Below are positions 14,047 through 24,790 of a stretch of 64,000 nt of DNA, in pieces. Position 1 is the stretch's first letter. Each line of letters begins with the position of its first letter. The translations under genes and the position numbers were made by a program. Location of the stretch: positions 52,796,508 to 52,860,507 of the forward strand of contig OY978528.1 of assembly GCA_963854835.1 (NCBI GenBank), given 5' to 3'. The notes beneath the pieces are model-generated. The model was not told where the DNA came from. It did no database searches and saw only the letters and a program-made list of their open reading frames with translations. The DNA is from Megamerina dolium. Lineage: Eukaryota; Arthropoda; Insecta; Diptera; Megamerinidae.

Positions 14047-15060
14047 ATGAGTGTTCAGCGCTCTCCTCCCCGGCAACGGCAATCGCCTGTTAATGTGTGT
14101 GTAAACAATAATTTGCAATCACCCGCGCAAACCCCCCCGATTAGTGCATTATCAAAAAAAACAGTTGATACACACTGCACAAGTGAAAGTAACAGTGTTA
14201 ATCTTTTGCCTGTACATATTCCTCACTCTAACACTACATCAAAATTTGCAACAACAATAAATACAGACAAAAAAAATAGTTTGTTCTCTCGTGATATACT
14301 ATCTCCCTCTATACCGTGGAGTGTACAATGCGCTTCTCCTGCTGTAACACCAACAGCTACAACATCAAAGCAAACAAATAACGGCCTTTCTACTGAAGTG
14401 CATGACCCAGTAGTTAAAGCAACTAGTGCGATGACTAATAAAGAACCAGTTGCTGTTCAAACTGGAATTGATCGCTACATTACTGTAGTAAAGCGAAAAA
14501 GAAGTCCACAAAATTCAAAACAAATGAATTCAACAAAAATTCAAAAGCAGAACATTGCCCCTATTAGTTCGGAAAATAGATACGCTTTGCTTTCAGGTGA
14601 TGAAAGTGACGAAAATATTATCTCCAAGAAAAATTTCAAACCCCCACCCATTTTCTTAAGAGAACGCAACTCAGATAAGTTGATTTCTAGAATTACAAGT
14701 CTTATAGGACCAAAGAATTTCCACGTTGTTCCTATTCGCAAAGGCCAAATTGAGGAAACGAAAGTGCAAATCTACAGCGAAACTCATTATCGCAAAGTAA
14801 TTGCGGAATTTGATGCTGTAAAAAAAAATTACTACACATATCAGCTAAAAAGTAGTAAGGGCTTAATCGTTGTACTCAAAGGCGTCGAACCCAACGTTGA
14901 CATTAACGAAATCAAACTTGCCCTTCAGGAAGAAGGGTTTCAAGCCAAAACAGTATTCAACATTCTCTATACACTACAGATATGCCCAGCAATAACCATA
15001 CATTTATATCGACCTTTGCAGATGATACGGCAATATTGTGCTCTCGCTCTAACCCCATAG
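14047..15060 (+). CDS. Truncated Jockey-type ORF1 (gag-like) read into ORF2 remnant
   Basis: This is a 337-codon open frame starting at the first ATG after the leader. Residues 1 to about 170 are low-complexity and rich in Ser, Thr, Asn, Pro and Gln. Residues about 178-305 form the gag-like core of Jockey ORF1, with NRYALLSGDESDE, FKPPPIF, a central YRKVIAEFD, YYTYQLKSSKGLIVVLKGVE and INEIKLALQEEGFQAKTVFNI. This is the domain that normally precedes the CCHC zinc knuckles and binds element RNA. The knuckles are missing because the deletion junction (about 14960) lies just after it. The last 32 or so residues come from ORF2 sequence in the wrong frame and are probably meaningless. The frame is otherwise free of stops. 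Confidence 0.8.
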   Translation: MSVQRSPPRQRQSPVNVCVNNNLQSPAQTPPISALSKKTVDTHCTSESNSVNLLPVHIPHSNTTSKFATTINTDKKNSLFSRDILSPSIPWSVQCASPAVTPTATTSKQTNNGLSTEVHDPVVKATSAMTNKEPVAVQTGIDRYITVVKRKRSPQNSKQMNSTKIQKQNIAPISSENRYALLSGDESDENIISKKNFKPPPIFLRERNSDKLISRITSLIGPKNFHVVPIRKGQIEETKVQIYSETHYRKVIAEFDAVKKNYYTYQLKSSKGLIVVLKGVEPNVDINEIKLALQEEGFQAKTVFNILYTLQICPAITIHLYRPLQMIRQYCALALTP

Positions 15061-15689
15061 AAGCTACTAAACTCCTGCAGACTCATATCGATTCTCTCGA
15101 AATCTGGCTAGCAAAATGGCGTATAAAAGTCAATGAATCAAAGAGCGTACATGTAACCTTCACGCTAAGGCCAGATACATGTCCCCCACTTAAAATTAAT
15201 GGCCAATCAGTTCCACAATGTTCCTCAACAAAGTACTTGGGTATTCACCTCGACAGAAGGCTGACCTGGAAAAATCACATAGAGGCAAAGAAAACTCAGA
15301 TCAAGCTTAAAATTAATCAGTTATGGTGGCTGTTACACAAAAGATCAAAGTTGAATCTCGAATACAAAGTGCTATTATATAAAGCAATCCTGAAGCCAAT
15401 CTGGACTTATGGTATTCAGTTTTGGGGCACCGCATCTCCCTCAAATATCGAAAAATTGCAGCGAATACAATCCAAGTGTCTGCGAATTATTGTAAACGCG
15501 CCTTGGTATATGAGGAACGTTAACATCCATCGAGATTTAAATGTACCCACAATTTCTGAGGAAGTTGCAATGTCTTGCAGAAGCTACATTCAAAAATTAC
15601 ACAGTCATCCGAATCCCCTTGCTAGGCAATTGTTGCTGAGTACGGGGCATCGTCGATTAAAAAGAAAAGACACACTGAATATGCTGTGA
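14967..15689 (+). pseudogene. Jockey ORF2 remnant: reverse transcriptase 3' part
   Basis: The frame opens with LYTTDMPSNNHTFISTFADD, where FADD is the reverse transcriptase active-site motif. It continues through WRIKVNESKSVHVTF, the TKYLGIHLDRRLTWKNHI motif and the C-terminal KPIWTYGIQFWGTAS and LQRIQSKCLRIIVNAPWY blocks typical of Jockey ORF2. It stops at 15687-15689. An ATG at 14982 gives a 235-codon frame, but the region was once part of a long ORF2 and lacks the fingers, most of the palm and the endonuclease. No stop or frameshift follows the deletion junction, which supports a recent origin. It is out of frame with ORF1. Confidence 0.88.
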
Positions 15690-15858
15690 AATTGATATAC
15701 CTCGTGACTCAACAAATTGTGATGGAACGTTGGGAATATCACATAATTTTATTTAGTTTGTAAGATTTGATTACATATTGTTAGTTTCTAAGTAATTTTA
15801 GAAAGATTCAATAAAAAAGCTTGTTAAAAAAAAAAAAAAAAAAAAAAAAACTTTTTCA

Positions 15859-16383
15859 AGCAATTTTGTTTGCCTAGAGCTCATTCAGCGAATTTGCTTT
15901 TATAATTTCAATTGAGTGAAAATGATTCTCACGAGGTGACAATTTAAGTTTTGGCAACAAGAAAAGTGGTAAATTTGCTGGTTCTTCGATGATATTGGTG
16001 GAATTTTTGCTTAAATACTTTGCAAGCAAAGCTGCTTTGTGAGAGAGTACGCTGTCAAGGTACGAAATCCACGGATTATTCCTTCAAAGGTCTGGTTTTG
16101 TTTCTCGTGGTATTCATGGTATTGAAGAATTATTATGTATTTCCTATTTGACCATCCGGAAGGAGTTATGAACCATTAAATTCTTTACTTTTTCGATGTT
16201 TTTCTCATTATTTGGGGTTAAAAGCTGCAAAAATAGAAGCAAGTCGTTAATGACTTTCATACATACATATTTTTTCTGTTATTCCTAGAAGGAACATACG
16301 ACCGTAAGGGATCAATGTAGAGCCGTAAGGAGAATCAATGATCCGTATTGATTTTAGTACTCTCAGTATTACTCTGTCCAAAT
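15859..16383. other. Unassigned non-coding stretch
   Basis: This flanks the Jockey insertion on its 3' side. I see no gene or recognised repeat. Confidence 0.5.
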
Positions 16384-16667
16384 ATCTCGTTTACTCTGTC
16401 AGTGTACTAATTTTACGAATAAAATTCAGTATATCCGATAGCGTGAGAGACACATAAGATGTGGTACACCATATCTTCTCCCTCCTAAATACAAAAGGGC
16501 CATCACAATTGTGATTCTGAAGCAATTCTCGTTTACTCTGTCAGTGTACTAATTTTACGAATAAAATTCAGTATATCCGATAGCGTGAGAGACACATAAG
16601 ATGTGGTACACCATATCTTCTCCCTCCTAAATACAAAAGGGCCATCACAATTGTGATTCTGAAGCAA
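16384..16667 (+). repeat. Perfect-looking 142-bp tandem duplication
   Basis: A block starting TCTCGTTTACTCTGTCAG at 16385 and ending CTGAAGCAA at 16525 is repeated at once from 16527 to 16667. I see no difference between the two copies. The unit holds two small palindromes (TCACAATTGTGA and a GTGGTACACC-like word). Confidence 0.95.
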
Positions 16668-18268
16668 AATAAATGTGACCAATATAAAGTGCCATTAGTC
16701 GCCTGTAATCATTTTTTATATCAGCGGCGTATTTCAAGACTTTTGATATCATAATTTTATTCCATTGCACAGTGCGTTGATCCCATACAACACGTGGACA
16801 AAAATCGAAGATGTGGTTGGATTTCAATGAAACTTCGTATATCGTAATCTCATTTTTGTACAAAAATAGTCGAAAATGGTCAAATGTTTTGATATAGTAA
16901 AAGTCAAAGGTTCACACTTCAGCATACAAAATGAATTAAAGCGGAATTCCCCGCGACTTTTGTCCTGCACCTCTAAAGTTTAACATTTATATTATTTTTA
17001 TATTTGAAATTGATCATTTTAAATCACTCTTAATTGAAAGTTGTAACTACTGTGTCAAATATTATAAACGTAAAAAATTTTGTGATATATTCCTATTTAA
17101 TAGCAGCAAACAGCAAGTAAGTATATTTACACACAGAATTATAGTGATTTTATCATTTCATGCCTTAGAATAATAATTATGCATTTTGATTTTTATTAAA
17201 TTTGGTCGACTTTGACGAACTTAGACACGTTCATGGTGAGATTTCCTTAAATTTTTTTTTGAATTCTATTCAGTTTGACTTTAAAATAATACCATATTCA
17301 TTACAATCGATGACACAAAAATTTCGATTTATCTCCACTACTCGACGCACTGTGCATCGGTAGCTTTTCAAGTCGTCAACATGATTTTATTTACAAAAAA
17401 GTGGCCTTATGGGCAATATGGTACTCCAACTAACGGATCAGTTGTAGAGCAACTGGCAGAAGACCACATCCAGTTTGTGATTTCATTAACCGGGATTCTT
17501 GTGCGACCCGGCACCAATATCAAGGAAAACGGAGTCCACCTATCGACGGCATTTCTTTTAGCTTTGCATCACTGCAAGAAGTACCATTCTAAACGTAGTC
17601 AAGAGTTACAACTAACCTTGAGCGCAGCATATCTGCCAGTGCAGACTACATGTACCTTTCTTTTCTTTCTGTATTGAATGATATAAGTGGATTATGGCCA
17701 TGAAAATAGCAAGTCAAGTTTCCAACTTATAAAAAATAAACGATTTAAAACCCATTACCGTGGCCACCACCTTCATTTTCAAGCTCCCGATTTTGTAAGG
17801 ACTTATTGACCTGCTTGATTTATTGAAAGACCTAAAATTTTTATGCACATACATATACAAATACTCGTATTCATATATGGATATGGATAGTGAAAGTTAT
17901 AAGATATTGCCAATAAAATACACATCTATACAATATACAACATTTCGCTGATTAATTAACAAACAATAGACGTGCAATGCGAAAATAAATATCATGGTAC
18001 AAAAACTATTTGACCAATTGACAGCTACAGCAATTCGGTCTACATATCAATACATATATAGGTGTATACATATAGATACACACTTAAGTCGATTCATCGT
18101 TCATGTATCATACTGACCGTAAATACTATTGATTGCTTTTGTTGAGCGTTGTCTGCTCACAATATAATAAAATGAGCGTGTTGAACGTGCTTAGGCTATA
18201 AAATAGAACCTTACAAAAATGTACATGCATATATGATTATGGATGTGATGTGTGTATGTATGAGTATG
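16668..18268. other. Non-coding stretch with one unassigned open frame
   Basis: A 98-codon frame at 17381-17677 (+) is less T-rich than its surroundings and has mixed composition (VVEQLAEDHIQFVISLTG), so it may be part of an old element. I cannot match it to a family. A TACTCGTA octamer lies at 17862. The rest is AT-rich. Confidence 0.4.
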
Positions 18269-18269
18269 T

Positions 18270-19049
18270 ACACTGCAAAAGTTTGGAATCCTTTAAAAAA
18301 CAAATCATCCATCAACCAACTGACATGTTTTTTTATCCACTTGAGTCATTTTTGAACATTTATAGGACGCAATGAATGTTTTTTGGCAGTGACTCGACTA
18401 TACAGACCGGAGATTGGATACGACAAGGTTTCATCAATCACGACACGTAAATCTGGCACAGTTTTGAATCGGGAACGTTTGATGGTCGAGACGTTTGTAA
18501 CAGACGATCATCCTGTTTTGTTGTTTTTCTAGGTCTACCAGAGAGTGTTCTGTCATCAAACTAGTTCATGTCAGCGTATCTTGTCAAGGTTGTGCGAACT
18601 CCTTTCAATGAAACACCCACAATTTGAGCAATTTTTCTCATTGAATGACCGAATTTATTAACAATTTGAGCTGGTTTTTGCCATTTTGATGGATTCGATT
18701 ACGTTTTGACATCAGTAATTATGTTTAAAACGTGTTGAACTGAACATTTTCCAAACAAGTGATAAATTGTCAATATTTACCATTATTATTTGACTTGTGG
18801 TGACGAATTGCAAATAATTGACGCGCATATTAAAGTGGCTATTATTGTAATTGATTACAAATCGAAAAAATTATTGAAAAAATAGTGAATTTTTTAAAAC
18901 CTGAATATTAAAAAAAAAAATAATTTCTAAAATGTTATTCTACCAAAACAATATGAATAAAGTGTACGTAGACCAATATATGCAGTAGATAAAAAAATAC
19001 ACAAAAATTGATTTTTTTAAGTGTTTCCAAACTTTTGCAGGGTAGTGTA
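18270..19049 (-). mobile_element. Tc1-like deletion derivative with TIRs
   Basis: The left end is ACACTGCAAAAGTTTGGAA. The right end, read inverted, is ACACTACCCTGCAAAAGTTTGG, so both terminal inverted repeats are present. The left one has lost about five bases. TA flanks both sides, as expected for Tc1/mariner. On the minus strand (about 18720 to 18440) there is the paired-like DNA-binding part of a Tc1 transposase across frames: HSMRKIAQIVGVSLKGVR and the hinge motif GRPRKTTKQDDRLL. The DDE catalytic domain is absent. With about 780 bp it is non-autonomous. The TIR sequence differs from that of the element at 31039. Confidence 0.85.
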
Positions 19050-19050
19050 T

Positions 19051-20444
19051 ACATATATTTATATTTAATCATATCTTTATTGTGACGTTAGAACACTTTG
19101 AAGAAGGAAAAAAAAAAAACGTAAAATATAATCAAATACAATATATTATAAGCAAAATAATGAAGAATTATTAGAAAAGTTATTACTACCAGGGTCGGCA
19201 GATTATGTCAATTTTGTCGATTTATAAAATCAATTCGATTGCAAGTGACAAATCCTACGAAAGCAAATCAAATAGAATTGTTTCTAATAGAAAAATCTAT
19301 CAAGTTTAATTGACTATTTCATTAAAATCAAACTATAATTAGGGCTTTGAGCTTATATTAGGGAATTCTCTATTATTCGGGATATTATTAAGCCGCCTCT
19401 GTTCACTTGCCGTATGTGTTGCTGATATATTTACGATATATATGTACGTACGCAATGTCACGTATATCTTGAATTATTTATTATTGTTGCTTCGCATCTA
19501 TATACCTGTATATGTGGCCACCCACATGTGCACGTGATAAAGGTCATTCAATGGATTTCATAAGAAAGTTGTTGCATGTAAAGGAAGTTTAATTTATTTT
19601 ACACGATGATGATGAGTACTATTATTATATATATTCTACTATATGTTACCTATTTTTAATATAAAGTTGAAGTACGCATACGTATGAATACATTAATCAT
19701 GAATATGGTTGAAGGATCCAAATCTAATTTATATAAATAAATATTATTAATCATATAAGCACAAAAATACGGATGTATCAGCTTACTTCTACATATACAT
19801 ATGTAATATAAGTAAAGTTCATGAATATTGTAAGCAAGTAAGTAAATATTAATCAAATGCTTCCTACATATTCTTCATATATACACGTATTCGAGTGTAA
19901 TACGATTCATGGAATTCAGTTTGATTTTCAAGGATTTATTTTTAAAAGGACAAAATTACCCCTAGGGAAAAGGATGCATTAATATGCTCTAAAAATATTG
20001 TAAGTTCTACGAACAATATTACTATAATATTCTGAATATATAAAAAATTGGCAAATATAACTTCCGTAATACGGAAGATTGGATATCCTACACCATGACA
20101 AATAGACAGTTGAATAGAAAAATTTCAAAAATGCTATCTTGGAACGTATTGATCAACTGTTTTTAAATGGATTCTGTTCTCGAAATATCAATGTGAAAGA
20201 TTGACATGCAAGCAATCAAGACTTCACAGATGCAGCAATTATCGATCAGGTAATAGTTTGAAATAATTTAAAAATAGCTGACCATAAAAAACACTATATT
20301 TTAAATTATCACAAAGGATTACGACGACGGACGAGGTTATGCAATGGAATTGTTCATTCATCATTGAAATCATTGGACAAATAATTTTGCAATTTTTGCA
20401 ATTTTTCGATTCGATAATATTGTAAATATTTCTGCAATAAGTAG
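19051..20444. other. AT-rich non-coding stretch
   Basis: I see no gene here. CAGGGTCGGCA near 19190 resembles a hAT terminus, but I found no partner end. Confidence 0.5.
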
Positions 20445-21400
20445 TTAATGTCCTTTTAGCTGTATATACTTTTTCCAGCGATATTCTATAGCTTCGATGT
20501 CCTGTTTATAGTATGATCTGTCTAGCTGATTAAAATAGCCATCTACCGCAGACTCCACCTCTTCATTGTTTGCAAATCTTCTACCACCAAGCCATTTTTT
20601 CAAATTTGGAATGAGAAAATAATCCGAAGGCGCTAACTCTGGCGAATAAGGTGGTTGCTTGAACATAGCGGATGTGTGAATTGGTGTATTGTCTTGAAAA
20701 ATAGACGCCATAACCTTGCATGAAGATGGAACTGTCTTCGCCTTCTTTGGATACGATTCTCCCCTTTCAGTCCACTGTTTTGACTGCTCCTTTGTCTCAG
20801 GTGTGAAGTGGTGGACCCATGTCTCATCCATGGTTACGAATCGACGGCTTTATTACTGTGAAACATCGCCAAACACTCGATTCGATTGTGAGCAAACGCG
20901 GCGCTCATATTGCACACAGCTTTTTCATTTCCAAATTTTCGGTCAATATACGATGTATAGCACTTTTTTAAATGCCTGTAATTTCACCTAGCTCACGCAC
21001 CTTCAGCCGGTGATCATCCAATATCATTTTTTGGATTTTCTGTTTCTGGCGTGGCCACCTCAATTGATCGACCACTACGGTGTTTGTCTTGGCAGCTCGT
21101 ACGACCTTGTTTAAACTCTGCCACGCAATATTTTATGGTCGTAAATGAAGGAGCAGACTCTCCCAGAGTGGAATCTAGTTCGGTTTTAATATTCGTTGGA
21201 CTGAGACCTTACAAATGAAAGAATAGAATTACATAACGGTGACCAATTCTTTTCATGTTTACAAATTCACTGAAGTCGTTAACCTTCGATGGCTCCAAAG
21301 AAAAAAAAAAAAAAAAAAAACGTGGCGTTTTGCAACTTAAAACATATGTTTTATAAGATTGCCACTTTTTACCAAGGTAATATTTTTCAAACTACTGCCG
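20445..21400 (-). pseudogene. mariner transposase relic, copy 1
   Basis: On the minus strand an open frame (20831-20445) reads MDETWVHHFTPETKEQSKQW, then KKAKTVPSSCKVMASIF. It jumps by internal deletion to QDNTPIHTSAM and YSPELAPSDYFLIPNLKKWL, ending in YRWKKYIQLKGH. All three catalytic Asp positions of the D,D34D type can be seen (MDETW, QDN, PSDY), but the stretch between the first two is largely deleted. The N-terminal half (20840-21300) is present with frameshifts and aligns with the copy at 40838-41961. An A run at 21301-21320 interrupts the leader. I could not find clear terminal repeats, so the ends are approximate. It lies in inverted orientation to copy 2. Confidence 0.88.
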
Positions 21401-23242
21401 CCACATTTTCGTCATCATTGCAACAATTTTTCGACATTATTATTTCCTTATAAAAATACAATACATTCGTTATGCCAGTCCCTATGATCATGACAGTCAG
21501 ACATCATTTCCCTTTTCTTTATATGTATTCGTGTTTAACATCTAGACTGCACTTTCACTCGGTCTGTCTGTAACAGTCACTCTCGTATATCGGCCCTTTG
21601 TAACACACCCAAATCATACATATTTCATCATTTTCATGAGTAACATTTTGATTTCTAATTCAATTTTACCATGTAAGTTGCTTCCTTCGTATGTATTTCT
21701 CCTTTCTTTTTTTGTGTTTCTTCCTTCATTTCTTCGTTTATATCTTCAACTCATTTTGACATTTTCAATATTTCACTATAGGTTGGGGATGATGATGGTG
21801 TTGGTAGGTAGGTACCTATGCTATAGTATCTATTGTTGTTGTTGTTGTTGTTATATGTTGTTGCTTTCGCACTCATGTGGAAATTAAATTGAATTTTTTG
21901 CTCTTGTTATTATTGTTGTTGGGGTTATAACAAACAGCAACTGGCAAGCAGCAAGCAAGTATTACTGCTGTTGCTGTTACTATTTCTCTCCTCCTGTTGT
22001 ATGCTAACAAGAAATGACACTTTGACAGTTTGACATTAGCATTTGTTATTGTTATGTTGCCATTGTCGTTATTCTTGTTGTTGTTGTGCTTGTTATTATT
22101 AGTATTGTTTGTGTGTAACATTTAAAATACTATACATACACAATACGACTGTGTTGTTATGTTGTTGTTCTTGTTTTTATGAATATGGTGTACGTGTATG
22201 TAAAAGAGACAATAGAAAATAAGCAACAAAAAAAGAAAAAAAAAAAACTACAAAATCAACAAAAACAAATACGTAAAATAAGAAATATAGTAAAGGGGAA
22301 TTTAAAATAAACAGAAGCTTACAAGGGTTTTGAAAATTGAAAATGAAAAACTGAAAACAAGATATACCTACATACAAACATACATATATACAAATATTGG
22401 AGACGACATGTCACATATGTAGCAAATTATGATTAGATTATTATTGAATATTTTTTATTGAAAACAAGAAGCAGAACGAAGTAATAAGAAGCAAACATAT
22501 AAGAATTCGTATGCGTAACAAAACCAATCACACCTGTTAACGAGAATGTATATTTATATTTTCTTTAACATCGGTTCGTTGGTGACTATACCAGGGAGAT
22601 TAAATTAAAGAAATCAATTCCATTTACAGTAAATGCCTACTTATAGAAATCAGTAACTGAGCATTGCGACTTAATATACTTCATATTTCTTAATGACTTT
22701 TATAGGTGCCCATAAGAAAATTCTTTAATGAATCATATCGTAAACTTTTATTCATGGACAATTTTATCCATAAAGACTCCCAAGAAGATAAGCTCGTATG
22801 GGTGGTAGATGTGGTTTTAATACGATTCTGTTCATTTTCGATGGTGTCCACGACCGTTTTCTAAAATATCAGATAGCCTACGAACAATAGTATACCATTC
22901 TTATGCATCTTATATACGAAATCATGGAGCTGTTATCCTTACTTCCAAGGACAATAGAGATTATATCGAATTAAAGGAAAGTAGCTGAAAAGCCACCGTA
23001 AAGAAGCCAAAGAAAATAGCAAATAATCGGAAAAAGTTCAAAAGGGATAGGGAGCGGATAGCACTAATTGGCCATCGACTACTGTTATCAGACATAAAAA
23101 TGCTGTAACAGTACCCAGAAGCATTCATTACCAAAGCATTGTCGAGGCAATGTGTTGTTTTAGAACGTCGTGGTTACTCTCACTACTCTTTAATGTTTGC
23201 TAACAACAATCGGTACAGAAAAGAGTAAATCTGAATTTCGCT
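21401..23242. other. Non-coding stretch with simple repeats
   Basis: GTT/TTG-rich simple sequence lies at about 21832-21870, 21900-21990 and 22030-22180. A less AT-rich patch at 22780-23200 looks like an old repeat, which I cannot name. I see no gene. Confidence 0.5.
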
Positions 23243-23362
23243 TAAATAAAATAAATACCTGGCATTTATAAGCCCCGAAGGGTTCTTTGGCCGAGCTTCT
23301 CTTCCATTACTGTTGTGCGTGTTAAGTTTTGGACACTATTCGAAGGCCTATTTGGCTTATCC
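23243..23362 (-). mobile_element. SINE fragment, type A 3' end only
   Basis: On the minus strand this is the last part of the SINE: the CAAAACTTAACACGCACAAC-like block, GAAGAGAAGCTCGG, the GGGGCTTATAAATG ending and a TTTATTTTATTT tail. The tRNA-like head and most of the body are missing. Either the copy is 5'-truncated or it was broken by a later deletion. Confidence 0.85.
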
Positions 23363-23978
23363 TTCCATTTTATCTTGATTTTTATTTGTCCTTGAATTTA
23401 GTGAATAAAATATTGCTTCCAGATTGATTTAACCTTAAAGATGTCCTAGGTGCCTTCTCCATATTTCTCTTCAAGTGCCACTGATTGGGATTTGTGCAAT
23501 TGCCAATTTGGTTTTTCAACTACTCATTTTTGGTTCAACTACCCGTTATTTTTGGTTCTGACATGTATATTAGAGCTCACACTGTAATATACCTACAATT
23601 TAAAATGAATTTGTCGCCTATAACTTGAAATATAAACAAGCACATATACAATGGGTAAGCAATTTCTTCTTAATTCATTTGTTATTTTTTAAAGTAGTTC
23701 CCAATCTTCTCTCGGACGGTATTTCTCAACATTTTCTTTATAATATTGAATCAAATGTTGTTTTATTTAGTTAGTTCAGTTAAACAATAAAAAACCACTG
23801 TGTAAATAATATTTCGAATAAACAAAATTTCACGAGTATAAACCTTATTCTTGTAATCAAAATATATAAGCAAGTTTTTGTCGAAGGCACACGCATGAAA
23901 CGTGGCTCAAAGTCAAATGTTAACCTTATAATCAAAATATCTTCGAAAGAAACTTTCCTACGACAAACTCCTATTAAT
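23363..23978. other. AT-rich non-coding stretch
   Basis: I see no gene or recognised repeat here. Confidence 0.5.
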
Positions 23979-24338
23979 TAAAAAAAAAAATAAATATGTG
24001 GTACTTAAAGCCCCGAAGGACTCCGAGTTTCTTTTCCATTACTATTGTGCGAGTTAAATTTTGGACAGTATTAGAAGGGACCTACTTACTTTAGCCGGAT
24101 CCAAACGGCATAACCCTTGTGACATCACTTTTTCTGAGCTTTGTCACAGAGTTCTTTCAGAAGGTTTTTTCATGGTAAATTGTTACTGCCGGAAGAATTG
24201 CTAATTGCTTGCCGACAGGTGGGTACCGTTCGAAAGAAAAATCTTTTCGATATCAAATTTGTTATGCTTCAGCCGGGGATTGAACCCACGACCTACAGAT
24301 CAGAAGGCCAACTCACTAACCACTGAGCTACGGTAGCC
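23979..24338 (-). mobile_element. Full-length SINE, type A 3' end
   Basis: This is a complete copy on the minus strand, about 360 bp. The head (24338-24265) has the A box TAGCTCAGTGG and B box GGTTCAATCCC. The body carries GGTACCCACCTGTCGGCAAG, GTGATGTCACAAGGG and AGTAGGTCCCTTCT, and the 3' end GGGGCTTTAAGT with an AT-rich tail ending in T(10) as read on that strand. It can serve as the reference copy for the family in this window. Confidence 0.92.
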
Positions 24339-24479
24339 ATCAATTTTATCTTTACAATATTTCTCGTGAACACACTTACTTGCTGTCAAAGTGACGTAAA
24401 GCTACTTAAAATCAGCACACATTAGTTTATGTGCCTGCAAATCGCACATTAAAGCAGTGAAATGTATGCCGACCCTAAT

Positions 24480-24790
24480 TAATTTTCTTTCAAACATATT
24501 TAGTCCCCATGTTCACATATTAGGGTCTTCCCCTATAAAATGAAAGTCAAAGTACTTGAAAATTTGCAAACAATCCTATAACTACCCACGAACTGTTCAT
24601 AGAGTGGTAAAGCCAACCTTTATTAACTTTTCTAGTCTGATATTTCCTTCGAATATACCTACTCCCTATCTTAATTCCTTATAGTCCTCCTTACAAAATG
24701 AACGTCAAAATAGGTAAATAATCCCATAATTATGTGACCGAAACCCATTCGTTTTTTCATTATACATTTCGACTACCACTAACAGATAGA
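24480..24790 (+). repeat. Diverged tandem repeat, two units
   Basis: Two units of about 160 bp are visible. TATAAAATGAAAGTCAAAG (about 24534) and TACAAAATGAACGTCAAAAT (about 24694) start the same series: a TAATCC or CAATCC word, CATAATTA or TATAACTA, and a CCCATTCGTTTTTTC-like or CCTTTATTAACTTTTC ending. The phrase TACCTACTCCCTATCTTA (about 24657) is almost the same as TACCCACTCCCTATCTTTA at 63294, so this belongs with the array at the window's end. Confidence 0.6.

Larger units (their letters stand above)
13841..15850 (+). mobile_element. Jockey-clade LINE, internally deleted, with both termini and TSD
   Basis: This is a complete insertion of about 2.0 kb. The target-site duplication ACTTTTTCA abuts the 5' end (13832-13840) and follows the poly(A) tail (15850-15858). 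The 5' end carries an internal promoter (13839-13873). An ORF1-like frame (14047-15060) runs into the last third of ORF2 (14967-15689). The polyadenylation signal AATAAA (about 15811) precedes an A run of about 25 ending at 15850. Endonuclease, most of the reverse transcriptase and the ORF1 zinc knuckles are removed by one deletion with a junction near 14960. It could move only with enzymes from a full-length relative. The intact ends, long A tail and open frames suggest a young copy. Confidence 0.88.

Noticed and set aside
19188..19200. CAGGGTCGGCA as a hAT terminus
   Set aside because: No inverted partner or 8-bp duplication was found within several kilobases.
20716..20991. 91-codon plus-strand frame
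   Set aside because: It is antisense to the mariner relic on the minus strand.
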